Shown piece by piece: positions 43,340 to 51,552 of a stretch of DNA of 64,000 nt. Position numbers and translations under genes: made by a program. This stretch comes from Candidatus Hydrogenedentota bacterium (GTDB lineage: Bacteria > Hydrogenedentota > Hydrogenedentia > Hydrogenedentales > CAILVY01): NCBI GenBank assembly GCA_903837785.1, contig CAILVY010000067.1:1-64000 (forward strand), in the 5' to 3' direction. Position 1 is the stretch's first letter; each line of letters begins with the position of its first letter. The notes under the pieces are model-generated. The model did no database searches, was not told the origin of the DNA, and worked only from the letters and a program-made list of their open reading frames with translations.

Positions 43340-43624
43340 GGCATGTCTCCCCGCGGTCGTAATCACGCTTCGCGTTTGTTCGCGCGGGCGATCATGCCAA
43401 TCCCCGGTCAGCGAAAACAAGCAGGGACAGGGCGGTGCGCCGGAAACCAGCGATGGGCCCGCGGGGTCATAGGACGCTTGCGAACTGGAAACGCGGGGTC
43501 GAAATCAGGATGATCAGGGGCGCGGCGCAGGCTGGCGCGGGAGAGGCGGGCAGAACGTTGCGCGTGATTGCCGTGCCTTGACTTCGTCCCGGCGCCACGA
43601 CCTCGGAAAACGAAAGGAATATCG
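43340..43624. other. Divergent intergenic region before the sugar-catabolic operon
   Basis: 285 bp separating the dehydrogenase and aminotransferase starts. It must contain promoters in both directions. A TTGACT about 50 bp before the aminotransferase start resembles a -35, but no good -10 follows at 16-18 bp. I see no RNA gene or long repeat. Confidence 0.4.
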
Positions 43625-45067
43625 ATGAGCACGCAGGACTATGCGATTTCGCAGTGGCCGGACACGGATGCCCTGATCGAGAAGGCGAAACAGCTCGTGT
43701 CGCAGCCGATTCGGCCCATCCGCCGGGACAAGATGGAGGAATACCTCCAGTATTTTGAAACGCGGTGCGCAAAGTCGCGCGCGGCCACGGCCGAAGCGGC
43801 GAAGCTCATTCCAGGGGGGGTGCAGCACAACCTCGCGTTCAACTATCCATTCCCGTTGAGCATCAGCAAGGCGGACGGGCCGTATCTGTGGGACGTGGAC
43901 GGCAACCGCTACATCGACTTCCTGCAGGCGGGCGGCCCGACAGTGCTGGGCAGCAATTACCCGGGTGTGCGCGACAAAGTCATCGAAGTCCTGAAGGAAT
44001 GCGGGCCGGTGACGGGGCTCTTCCACGAGTACGAATTGAAGCTTGCGCAGCTCATCCACCGGCACATGCCTGCGGTCGAGATGTTCCGCATGGTGGGCAG
44101 CGGCACGGAGGGCTGCATGGCGGCCATTCGCGCAGCGCGCAATTTCACGGGCAAAAGCAAAGTGATCAAAGTGGGCGGCGCGTATCACGGCTGGAGCGAC
44201 CAGATGGTTTTCGGCACGCGCATCCCCGGCTCGGGGCCGTTTGAGGCCGCAGGCATTCCGGAAAGCTGCGTGCAGCACACACAGGAGGTCTATCCGAACG
44301 ACCTGGACGGGTTGCGCGCGCTGCTCGAACAGAACCGCAAGGATGGCGGGACGGCGGCGGTGATCGTCGAACCGATCGGACCCGAAAGCGGGACGCGTCC
44401 GGTGCACTACGATTTCAATGCCAAGGCGCGCGCTTTGTGCGATGAATTCGAGACGCTCCTCATTTTTGACGAGGTGGTTACGGGTTTTCGCCTGGGCATG
44501 GGCGGGGCGCAGGGCTATTTCGGCGTCACGCCCGATCTCACAGTGTTCGGCAAGTGCATCGCGGGCGGCTATCCCGGCGCGGGCGGCATCGGCGGCCGCG
44601 CGGACATCATGTCAACCTTCGCGGCGGGGATTGGCGGCGGCACACAGAAGACGCTTGTGGGCGGCACGCTGTCCGCGAGCCCGCTCAGCTCGGCAGCCGG
44701 CTACTTCGCAATCACGGAAATGGAACGCACGAACGCGCCGATCCTTGCGGGCCGTGCGGGCGACCGGCTCTGCGCCGGGTTGCAGAAGGTCATCGACGAG
44801 CTCGGCCTTCCGTTCTTCGTGTACAACCACGGATCGATTCTGCATCTCGAAACCCATGGCGTCCTGCTTGTGGACGTGACGATGGACGACCTCTTCCTTC
44901 AGCTGATGCAGCGGAAGAAGATGGCGGAGGAAATGGGCGCCGCCTATACGGCGGAAGGCGTGATTACGCTCGCGGGAAGCCGGCTCTACACGAGCATGGC
45001 GGATACGGATGAGGTCGTGGACGATGCGGTGGAACGTTTCCGCCGCGTGCTGAGTGCCGTCGAGTAA
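43625..45067 (+). CDS. Class III PLP-dependent aminotransferase (glutamate-1-semialdehyde aminomutase-like)
   Basis: 480 residues from ATG 43625 with GAAAGGAA upstream. PLP signatures: GSGTEGCMAAIRAAR (phosphate-binding), KVGGAYHGWSD, FDEVVTGFR (Asp282, pyridine N), and the Schiff-base Lys310 in LTVFGKCIAGGYPGAGGIGG. The fold matches HemL-like and other class III transaminases. Its place in an operon with a class II aldolase (12 bp downstream) and an FGGY kinase argues against haem synthesis and for transamination of a keto- or amino-sugar-derived metabolite. That role is inference. No signal peptide. Confidence 0.92.
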   Translation: MSTQDYAISQWPDTDALIEKAKQLVSQPIRPIRRDKMEEYLQYFETRCAKSRAATAEAAKLIPGGVQHNLAFNYPFPLSISKADGPYLWDVDGNRYIDFLQAGGPTVLGSNYPGVRDKVIEVLKECGPVTGLFHEYELKLAQLIHRHMPAVEMFRMVGSGTEGCMAAIRAARNFTGKSKVIKVGGAYHGWSDQMVFGTRIPGSGPFEAAGIPESCVQHTQEVYPNDLDGLRALLEQNRKDGGTAAVIVEPIGPESGTRPVHYDFNAKARALCDEFETLLIFDEVVTGFRLGMGGAQGYFGVTPDLTVFGKCIAGGYPGAGGIGGRADIMSTFAAGIGGGTQKTLVGGTLSASPLSSAAGYFAITEMERTNAPILAGRAGDRLCAGLQKVIDELGLPFFVYNHGSILHLETHGVLLVDVTMDDLFLQLMQRKKMAEEMGAAYTAEGVITLAGSRLYTSMADTDEVVDDAVERFRRVLSAVE

Positions 45068-45079
45068 GAAAGGGACTCC

Positions 45080-45778
45080 ATGAGCCAATACGATGCATAC
45101 AAGGAACAGGTGCTCCGCACGAGCCAGGCGCTCTCGGAGCAGGGCTACTTCGGCGCCAAGACGGGCAGCGGCGGCAACGTCTCGATGCTGGTGGAGGGCG
45201 AGGAGGCCGTGGTCGTGACGCCCTCGAGCACGAAATACGGCGACATGACGATCGACGATATTGCCGTGGTGCGCTTCGACCTCGGGCGCATCGAGGGGAA
45301 CAAAGAGCCCTCCGTCGAGACGCCCATGCACATCGCGGTGTACAAGAACCGGGCCGATGTGAACGCCGTCATCCATACGCATCAGCCGTTCGCGAGCGTC
45401 TTCGCCGTCCTGAACGAGCCCATTCCTCCGCTCTTCGACGAAGTGGCCGTCACGATAGGAAACGCCATCGAGGTGGTGCCGTATGCGCTTTCGGGCAGTC
45501 CCGACCTGCTCGAGAATGTCGTATCGAAACTGTCGAACCGCTGCCACTGTTACTTGCTGCAGAACCACGGGGCTCTGTGCATTGCCAAGAACATGGACAA
45601 GGCGTTTCAATTCGCCGAACTCCTGGAGAAGACGGCGAGCATTTACTATCGCGCCCTGGCCACGGGCCGACCGGTCGTTCCGCTGCCGGACATGATGGCA
45701 AACGCCCTCTTCGAGATTACGAAGGCTACCCAGGACATGGAGATTATGCGCAAGGAGAGCCTGCGTGGCGGAAACTGA
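45080..45778 (+). CDS. Class II aldolase/epimerase (FucA/AraD/RhaD family)
   Basis: 232 residues with AAAGGGA before ATG 45080. Family features: GNVSML (phosphate loop), TPSSTKYGDM, catalytic Glu80 in PSVETPMH, and the zinc ligands His99 and His101 (VIHTHQPF) and His163 (LLQNHGAL). It likely cleaves a ketose-1-phosphate such as L-fuculose- or L-rhamnulose-1-phosphate to DHAP and lactaldehyde, or epimerises a pentose-phosphate. The downstream FGGY kinase, whose start overlaps its last 14 bp, could make its substrate. The upstream GH78 makes rhamnose a reasonable guess. Confidence 0.93.
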   Translation: MSQYDAYKEQVLRTSQALSEQGYFGAKTGSGGNVSMLVEGEEAVVVTPSSTKYGDMTIDDIAVVRFDLGRIEGNKEPSVETPMHIAVYKNRADVNAVIHTHQPFASVFAVLNEPIPPLFDEVAVTIGNAIEVVPYALSGSPDLLENVVSKLSNRCHCYLLQNHGALCIAKNMDKAFQFAELLEKTASIYYRALATGRPVVPLPDMMANALFEITKATQDMEIMRKESLRGGN

Positions 45779-47360
45779 CCCGGACGGCGCGAAGTGTATT
45801 CTCGCGGTCGACCTCGGCACGTCGGGGTGCAAGGCGGCGCTCGTCTCCGCCCGCGGCCGGGTGCTGCACTGGCATTTTTGTCCGGTCGAAACCATCCTCC
45901 TGTCAAATGGCGGTGCGGAACAGGCACCGGACGCATGGTGGCGCGCCTTCCTCGAAGCCTCCCGCGCTGTCCTGAATCACGCGGACCTGTCCCGCGGACA
46001 GGTTGTGGCCATCTGCTGCAGCACGCAGGGCGAGGGCACGGTGCCCGTGGACGCGTCGGGCAACGCGCTGATGAACGCGATTCTCTGGATGGATTCGCGC
46101 GGTGCCGAGGCCCTCAAGTCGATCACCCGGGGCCGCGTCAATGTACTTGGCTATCATCCGTGGCGCCTGGCGCGCTGGGTCTATCTGACGGGCGGCATCC
46201 CCAGCGCCACCGGCAAAGACCCGGCCGCGCACATGTTGTACATCCGGCAACAGCATCCCGACATTTACCGCGCCACCCACAAGTTCCTGAATGTCCTGGA
46301 CTATATGAACCTGCGCCTCACGGGGCGCTTCGTGGCCACACATGACTCGATCCTGACTTCGTGGGTGACGGACAACCGCGACCCGAACAACATTCATTAC
46401 AGCGAAGCGCTGCTGCGCGCCTGCGGCATCGACTGCGGCAAGTTTCCCGAACTTGTGCGCTGTACGGACGTGCTGGGGCCGCTCCGGGAGGATGTGGCGG
46501 AGGCGCTCGGTCTCCCGAGCAGCGTCCAGGTCGTGGCCGGTGCGATCGACAACACGGCGGCGGCCGTCGGTTCGGGGGCGGTGCGCGATGGCGAGGCGCA
46601 TTTGTACATCGGAACCTCGTCGTGGCTCGCCGCCCATGTACCCTTCAAGAAGACCGACCCCTTCTCCTCGATCGCGTCGGTGCCCTGCGCGGTTCCCGGG
46701 CGCTATCTCATGATGGCGATGCAGACCACGGCGGGGGGGAACCTCACGTTCCTGCGCGACAAGATCCTCTATCACAAGGACGAGTTGCTCGCGGAGGAAC
46801 GGGAGCAAGACGTCTACAAGATCATGGACAAGATCGCGGCCAGAACGCCCGCGGGCAGCCGGGGCGTTTTGTATGCGCCCTGGATCTACGGCGAACGCTC
46901 CCCCGTCGAGGATCAGCATGTCCGCGCCGCCCTGTTCAACCTTTCCCTGGAGAACTCGCGCGAGGACATCATCCGGTCCGTCCTGGAAGGCGTCGCCCTG
47001 AACACCCGCTGGATGCTCGGGCCGGCCGAGCGTTTTCTCCGCCACCGGCTCGACGCGATCAACATCGTGGGCGGGGGCGCCATGTCGGACGTGTGGTGCC
47101 AGATCTTCGCGGACGTCCTGAATCGAACCGTGCGGCAAGTCAAGGATCCGATTCAGGCAAACGTGCGCGGCGCGGCATTCATCGCCGCCAACGGGCTGGG
47201 CCTGCTCGCTTTTAATGAGATTCCCGGCTGCATCGAGTACCGGCAATCGTACGAGCCGCGGGCGGAACACCGCATCCTGTATGATCGCCTCTTTCGGGAA
47301 CTCACGACGTTCTATAAGCGAACAAAATCCATTTACCGGAGCATGAACCGCCAGGGGTGA
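45765..47360 (+). CDS. FGGY-family carbohydrate kinase
   Basis: 531 residues from GTG 45765, overlapping the aldolase by 14 bp, with AAGGAG 9 nt before it. ATPase-fold motifs: phosphate-1 loop AVDLGTSGCKAAL, catalytic Asp in AGAIDNTAAAVGSGA, adenosine loop NIVGGGAMSDVWCQIFADVL. The length and the YGERSPVEDQHVRAALFNL region match xylulokinase/rhamnulokinase-like members. It phosphorylates a ketose or sugar alcohol released by the extracellular enzymes; the exact sugar is not deducible. It forms one operon with the aminotransferase and aldolase. Confidence 0.95.
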   Translation: MAETDPDGAKCILAVDLGTSGCKAALVSARGRVLHWHFCPVETILLSNGGAEQAPDAWWRAFLEASRAVLNHADLSRGQVVAICCSTQGEGTVPVDASGNALMNAILWMDSRGAEALKSITRGRVNVLGYHPWRLARWVYLTGGIPSATGKDPAAHMLYIRQQHPDIYRATHKFLNVLDYMNLRLTGRFVATHDSILTSWVTDNRDPNNIHYSEALLRACGIDCGKFPELVRCTDVLGPLREDVAEALGLPSSVQVVAGAIDNTAAAVGSGAVRDGEAHLYIGTSSWLAAHVPFKKTDPFSSIASVPCAVPGRYLMMAMQTTAGGNLTFLRDKILYHKDELLAEEREQDVYKIMDKIAARTPAGSRGVLYAPWIYGERSPVEDQHVRAALFNLSLENSREDIIRSVLEGVALNTRWMLGPAERFLRHRLDAINIVGGGAMSDVWCQIFADVLNRTVRQVKDPIQANVRGAAFIAANGLGLLAFNEIPGCIEYRQSYEPRAEHRILYDRLFRELTTFYKRTKSIYRSMNRQG

Positions 47361-47453
47361 CGCGTGGGCGATATGGGCTCCGCGGACAACGCAGATTGAA
47401 GGAACCTCGCGCTGACATCGCCATGCTGCGGCCACATTACGGGAGAGAGTCTT

Positions 47454-49841
47454 ATGAGGAAGTCGATTGTGTTGCCGGTGCTCTTGGGCGTTCTCGGAAC
47501 CTGCGCGCCGTTGTGGGCGCAGCCGCTTTCGTCCGTGCCCTTCACGGACGTGAAGGTTGACGGCGGCTTCTGGGGGCCGTGGATCACGCTCGACCGCGAG
47601 AAAGTCGTGCAGCATTGCCTGAAGTACTGCGAGTCCGAGGGCAAGATCGACAATTTCCGGGTCACGGCGAAGCGCATCGAAGGCAAACACCGCGGCGCGG
47701 TCTGGGAGGATTCCGACGTCTACAAGGTTATCGAGGGCGCGGCCTACTGTCTCGCCCAGGAGAAGGATCCCGCGCTCGAAAAGCAGATTGACGATATCAT
47801 CGAGTTGATCGCCGCCTCACAGCAGCCCGACGGCTACATCGACACGTACTTCACGCTGAAGGAGCCGGAGAACCGGTGGTCGGATGACTGCAAGCACGAA
47901 ACGTACTGTGCCGGGCATCTTATCGAGGGCGCGATCGCCTATCATCAGGCGACAGGCAAGCGCGTGCTGCTCGACGTGGCCATCCGCCTGGCCAATCACA
48001 TGTACGACGTGTTCGGGCCAGGAAAACAGACCGACGTTTCCGAACACGAGGAGATCGAGCTCGCACTGGTGAAACTGTGGCGGGCGACGAACGACGATCG
48101 CTATCTTGATCTAGCAAAGCTGTTTCTGGAGCGCCGGGGCCACAAGGAGGGGCGCAAGCCCGTGCCCAAAGGCTCCGAGGGCGGATGGGGCGAGGTCTGC
48201 CAGGACCACAAGCCAATCCGCGAGCAGGATGAGATCTTCGGGCACGCGGTGCGGGCCATGTACCTCTATTGCGGCGTGACGGACGTCGCGGCGCTCTCCG
48301 GCGATGCGGGTTATCTCAAGACGCTCGATGCGATCTGGAGCGACGTCACGCAGCGGAAGATGTACATCACGGGCGGAATCGGCGATTCGTCGCGCGCGAA
48401 CGAAGGCTTCAGCGTTCCCTACTTCCTGCCCAACGACACGGCCTACGCGGAGTCGTGCGCCTCTGTCGGCATGGCGTTGTGGAACCAGCGCATGGCATTG
48501 CTGCATGCCGATGCAAAGTACGCGGACATCGTCGAGCGTGAGATCTACAACGGACTGCTCTCGTGCGTGGCCATGGACGGCCAGCATTTCTTCTACTGCA
48601 ACCGGCTTCAAGGCTGCGAGGCACGGCCGCCTTGGCAGGGCTGCGCGTGCTGTCCGTCAAACATCGTGCGCTTCCTTCCCGCGGTCAGCGGGTATGCGTT
48701 CGCCACCGGCCCGCAGCGCCTGTACGTCAATCAGTACCTCTCCTGCCGGGCGGCCGTCACGCTGGATGGGAAGAGCATTTCCCTGAAGCAGGAGACGCGC
48801 TATCCGTGGGAGGGCACTGTCAGAATCAGCGTGGATTCCGCCGAGCCCGCAGTCTTCTCAATGCGTCTTCGCATTCCAGCGTGGTGCCAGGGCGCCCAGG
48901 GGCCCGACGATCTGTATCAGGCCATCGGCAAGCCGGAACGCGGCGCCGTCACGATCAAGATTAACGGCGAGGCCGTGGCTGACCCGGTCATCGAGAAGGG
49001 TTATGCCTTCCTCGACCGCACGTGGACGCGCGGCGATGTGGTCGAGCTTGAACTGCCCATGCCCGTGCGCCGGATCAAGGCGCACCCGAACGTGGAGGCG
49101 GACCGGGGCCGCGTCGCCTTGCAGCGGGGGCCTGTTGTCTACTGTCTCGAGACGGTGGATAACGGGCGCACGATACGCAGTCTCGTGCTGCCGCCGGACG
49201 CGCCGCTGCGCGACGCGTTCAAGCCGGATCTGCTGGGCGGGGTGAGCATCATCACGGGAACGGCGAGGCTTCGCGAGGCAGACGCCGCGGAGGCAAAGCC
49301 TTTCGAGTTCACAGCGGTTCCTTACTATGCGTGGAACAACCGCACGCCCGGCTACATGCAAGTTTGGCTGCCCGAAGACGCGTCCCTGGCGGCGCCGCTG
49401 CCGAAACCCACGATCGCCAGCGAGAGCGCCGCATCCACGTCGTTTCCGAACAAGGACACCGCCGAGGCGCTCAACGACGGAGTCGAACCGTCCAGTTCAC
49501 ACGACACCGGCATCCCGCGTATGACGTGGTGGGACCGCCGTGGCACGCGGGAATGGGTGCAATATGACTTCAAGGCGCCGCAACGGGTCCGGGGAGTGGA
49601 AGTATACTGGTTCGACGACACCGGCTTCGGCGGTTGCCGCGTCCCGGAATCCTGGCGCGTGCTTTACCGGGACGGCGGGGAGTGGCAAGCGGTGACGGGC
49701 GACTCGAAATACGGGGTGAAGCGCGACAGGTTCAATCGCGTCACTTTCGCGCCGGTTTCGGCTTCGGGGTTGCGCATCGAGGCGCAACTCGAAAAGGAGT
49801 TCTCCGGCGGCATCCTGGAATGGCGGGTGCTTCCGGAGTAG
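47454..49841 (+). CDS. Secreted GH127 (DUF1680) beta-L-arabinofuranosidase-like enzyme with C-terminal F5/8-type domain
   Basis: 795 residues, signal peptide about 1-22. The GH127 core is intact: (alpha/alpha)6 barrel with the zinc/nucleophile set E-x-C in YAESCAS (Glu333, Cys335) and Cys-Cys in GCACCPSN (Cys399, Cys400), equivalent to the four zinc ligands of HypBA1, of which the first Cys of the pair is the nucleophile. MYITGGIGDSSRANEGFS is the usual GGxG block. Beta-sandwich domains follow. The last about 130 residues (WVQYDFKAPQRVRGVEVYWFDD) look like a discoidin/CBM32-type domain. It hydrolyses terminal L-arabinofuranose or a related sugar. It is 93 bp after the kinase and likely part of the operon. 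Confidence 0.93.
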   Translation: MRKSIVLPVLLGVLGTCAPLWAQPLSSVPFTDVKVDGGFWGPWITLDREKVVQHCLKYCESEGKIDNFRVTAKRIEGKHRGAVWEDSDVYKVIEGAAYCLAQEKDPALEKQIDDIIELIAASQQPDGYIDTYFTLKEPENRWSDDCKHETYCAGHLIEGAIAYHQATGKRVLLDVAIRLANHMYDVFGPGKQTDVSEHEEIELALVKLWRATNDDRYLDLAKLFLERRGHKEGRKPVPKGSEGGWGEVCQDHKPIREQDEIFGHAVRAMYLYCGVTDVAALSGDAGYLKTLDAIWSDVTQRKMYITGGIGDSSRANEGFSVPYFLPNDTAYAESCASVGMALWNQRMALLHADAKYADIVEREIYNGLLSCVAMDGQHFFYCNRLQGCEARPPWQGCACCPSNIVRFLPAVSGYAFATGPQRLYVNQYLSCRAAVTLDGKSISLKQETRYPWEGTVRISVDSAEPAVFSMRLRIPAWCQGAQGPDDLYQAIGKPERGAVTIKINGEAVADPVIEKGYAFLDRTWTRGDVVELELPMPVRRIKAHPNVEADRGRVALQRGPVVYCLETVDNGRTIRSLVLPPDAPLRDAFKPDLLGGVSIITGTARLREADAAEAKPFEFTAVPYYAWNNRTPGYMQVWLPEDASLAAPLPKPTIASESAASTSFPNKDTAEALNDGVEPSSSHDTGIPRMTWWDRRGTREWVQYDFKAPQRVRGVEVYWFDDTGFGGCRVPESWRVLYRDGGEWQAVTGDSKYGVKRDRFNRVTFAPVSASGLRIEAQLEKEFSGGILEWRVLPE

Positions 49842-49846
49842 GCCCG

Positions 49847-50368
49847 TTATTCGAGATGCACCGCATCCAACGACCCGGCGAAGCCTACCGTGGGCACGTC
49901 GGCTTGGTTGGCGGCCACTGTGAAGCTGCCCGAAAGGCCGGTCATGAATCCCTGTCCGGTGCGGTCCTCGCCCTGGGCATCCAGGCCGAAGACAATGTTG
50001 CCGGAATCCTCCTGCTGCACCGCGCCCATGAGCAGGCGTCCGTCCGGGAGCATGAATCCCACGACGTTGATGCTCACTGCCGCCGGCAATTCCGCTTCCG
50101 GATAGGCTTCAAGCACGGAAGTGCACGTGAAATTGAGCTTGATCGTCCCGTCCACCCGATAACGATTCGGCAGCGATGCCGCGACGTCCTGCGCAAGGAT
50201 GAGTTGCACTACGCACTCGATATCGCGTTCCGGATTGCCCACACGCGCGGTCCAGGAACCGTCAAAAACGCCTTGGGCGCTGAACGGCGGTTTCGCAACG
50301 TTGTCGAGCACGTTGCAGCCGCTGGCCGTGATCACCAGGAACGCCGCGGCAAGGCATGATTTTCGCAT
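49847..50368 (-). CDS. Small predicted lipoprotein
   Basis: 173 residues with lipobox ITASGC (Cys18). The mature part is beta-rich: GVFDGSWTARVGNPERDIECVVQLILAQ, RYRVDGTIKLNFTCTSVL, AAVSINVVGFMLPDGRLLMGAVQ, VGFAGSLDAVHLE. It could be a lipocalin-like barrel, but I recognise no family. It lies 33 bp downstream of the pseudopilin gene on the same strand and converges with the GH127 gene (5 bp apart). Probably co-transcribed with the pseudopilin. Confidence 0.7.
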   Translation of the reverse strand: MRKSCLAAAFLVITASGCNVLDNVAKPPFSAQGVFDGSWTARVGNPERDIECVVQLILAQDVAASLPNRYRVDGTIKLNFTCTSVLEAYPEAELPAAVSINVVGFMLPDGRLLMGAVQQEDSGNIVFGLDAQGEDRTGQGFMTGLSGSFTVAANQADVPTVGFAGSLDAVHLE

Positions 50369-50401
50369 GGGCCTACTTCTACTCCTTGGATGGGCTGCGA
50401 A

Positions 50402-51322
50402 TCACTGGCTGTTGGCATATCCGAGCAGGGCGGTGCTTCGGTTCACGGGCGCCTGTGTCGGGTATTTGATGAACGCGACGTGTCCGTCCATGTACAACAC
50501 GTTGGAGCCGCCGGGGACATGGCTGTAGTCGGAAGTTTTGACGGACACCGCGTCCATCATGATGAAGACCGAACTCTCGGCCTTGGCGCCGGCCGCGGGA
50601 TTGTTGATGTCCGTAATGAGGAAGCGTTCGATGCCCTCGCGGAGGCGGTAGATCGTGGTGCCCAGGTTGTTCCCGTACGGCGCATCCACAGTTACATCAG
50701 TGTCCAGATCCTTCTTTACCGCCGCCCGGGTAACCAAGTCCGACCAGAACATGCCGCTGGGTTTGGCTACGATCCCGAGATACCAGAAAATAACCTGACC
50801 GGCCGCGTTCGTATTGCCCGCCGGCGGTGTGATGCCCAAGGCATTGAAGAACGGGGTGGTGTCCGTCGGATTCTCCGCGTCCTCGGCGTGGTCGAAAACA
50901 TAGCCGAGGTACGTGTACGAAAACGTCGCCTTCCAGATGTCGTAACTGCGCTCGATGTCAAATTGAAGCACGCTGGTGCCGTCCTCCCGACGCATGTCCG
51001 CCTCCGTCATGCGCGCGCTCGACGGGCAGGCGAAGATCTTCCCGTCGGTGAGGTATTCCGGATAGATGGCCTCGCCGTCCGGACACGTGAGAATGCCCAG
51101 GACGGAACGGCCTTGCGGGTTGATCGGCGGAAAGTGACCGCCTTTGGACTCGTTGGCATACATCTTGAAGACGAGTCCGAATTGCTTGAGGTTGTTCTGG
51201 CAGGATGCCCGGCGCGCGGCCTCGCTGGCGCGGGCCAGCGCGGGCAAGAGTATGGCCGCAAGAATGCCGATGATGGCGATTACCACCAGTAGTTCAATCA
51301 GGGTGAATCCTCTCTTGTGCAT
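50402..51322 (-). CDS. DUF1559-type pseudopilin (prepilin-like, H-x9-DG)
   Basis: 306 residues starting [29 protein letters not shown]: a short basic leader, the Gly-Phe prepilin peptidase site, Glu at +5 and a hydrophobic N-terminal helix. REAARR-like and [19 protein letters not shown] follow. The C-terminus has the family sign-off [20 protein letters not shown]. These proteins are abundant in Planctomycetes-like bacteria; they are exported and processed like type II secretion or type IV pilus pseudopilins, with unknown final role. It is preceded by a candidate promoter and followed by a small lipoprotein gene. No pilus assembly genes are nearby. Confidence 0.92.
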   Translation of the reverse strand: MHKRGFTLIELLVVIAIIGILAAILLPALARASEAARRASCQNNLKQFGLVFKMYANESKGGHFPPINPQGRSVLGILTCPDGEAIYPEYLTDGKIFACPSSARMTEADMRREDGTSVLQFDIERSYDIWKATFSYTYLGYVFDHAEDAENPTDTTPFFNALGITPPAGNTNAAGQVIFWYLGIVAKPSGMFWSDLVTRAAVKKDLDTDVTVDAPYGNNLGTTIYRLREGIERFLITDINNPAAGAKAESSVFIMMDAVSVKTSDYSHVPGGSNVLYMDGHVAFIKYPTQAPVNRSTALLGYANSQ

Positions 51323-51370
51323 GCCGGAAGCCTCCCTTGGTTGACGTGCTCCTTCTCACGATACAAGCCC

Positions 51371-51398
51371 AGTATACACGCTTTGCGCCTCGTTGCAA
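51371..51398 (-). promoter_or_regulatory. Candidate promoter of the pseudopilin gene
   Basis: On the minus strand TTGCAA, 16 bp, TATACT, lying about 50 bp upstream of the pseudopilin ATG. The -10 matches the consensus at 5 of 6 positions, the -35 at 4 of 6. Confidence 0.5.
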
Positions 51399-51502
51399 GG
51401 GGCTGGCGGCAGGGGGGCACCGGGCAGCGTACCCTGGACCGTGAGACGTCGGTGACGCCGAGATAATGCGTCAATGATGTCGCCGGCGACAGAAAAGACA
51501 AG

Positions 51503-51532
51503 CCGCGGAAGACCCGGGAGGGCTTTCCGCGG
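51503..51532 (-). terminator. Rho-independent terminator of the Pro/Ala-rich lipoprotein gene
   Basis: Outer stem CCGCGGAA/TTCCGCGG extended by CCC/GGG, located 20 bp past the stop codon of the minus-strand gene. On that strand the hairpin is followed by CTTGTCTTTTCT, a T-rich tract. It separates the lipoprotein from the downstream pseudopilin. Confidence 0.75.
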
Positions 51533-51552
51533 CGTGCGCTTGAGTCGGAAAA

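Noticed and set aside
43625..45067. Assignment of the class III aminotransferase as HemL of haem synthesis
   Set aside because: The similarity is to the whole class III fold; operon context with aldolase and kinase points to sugar metabolism.
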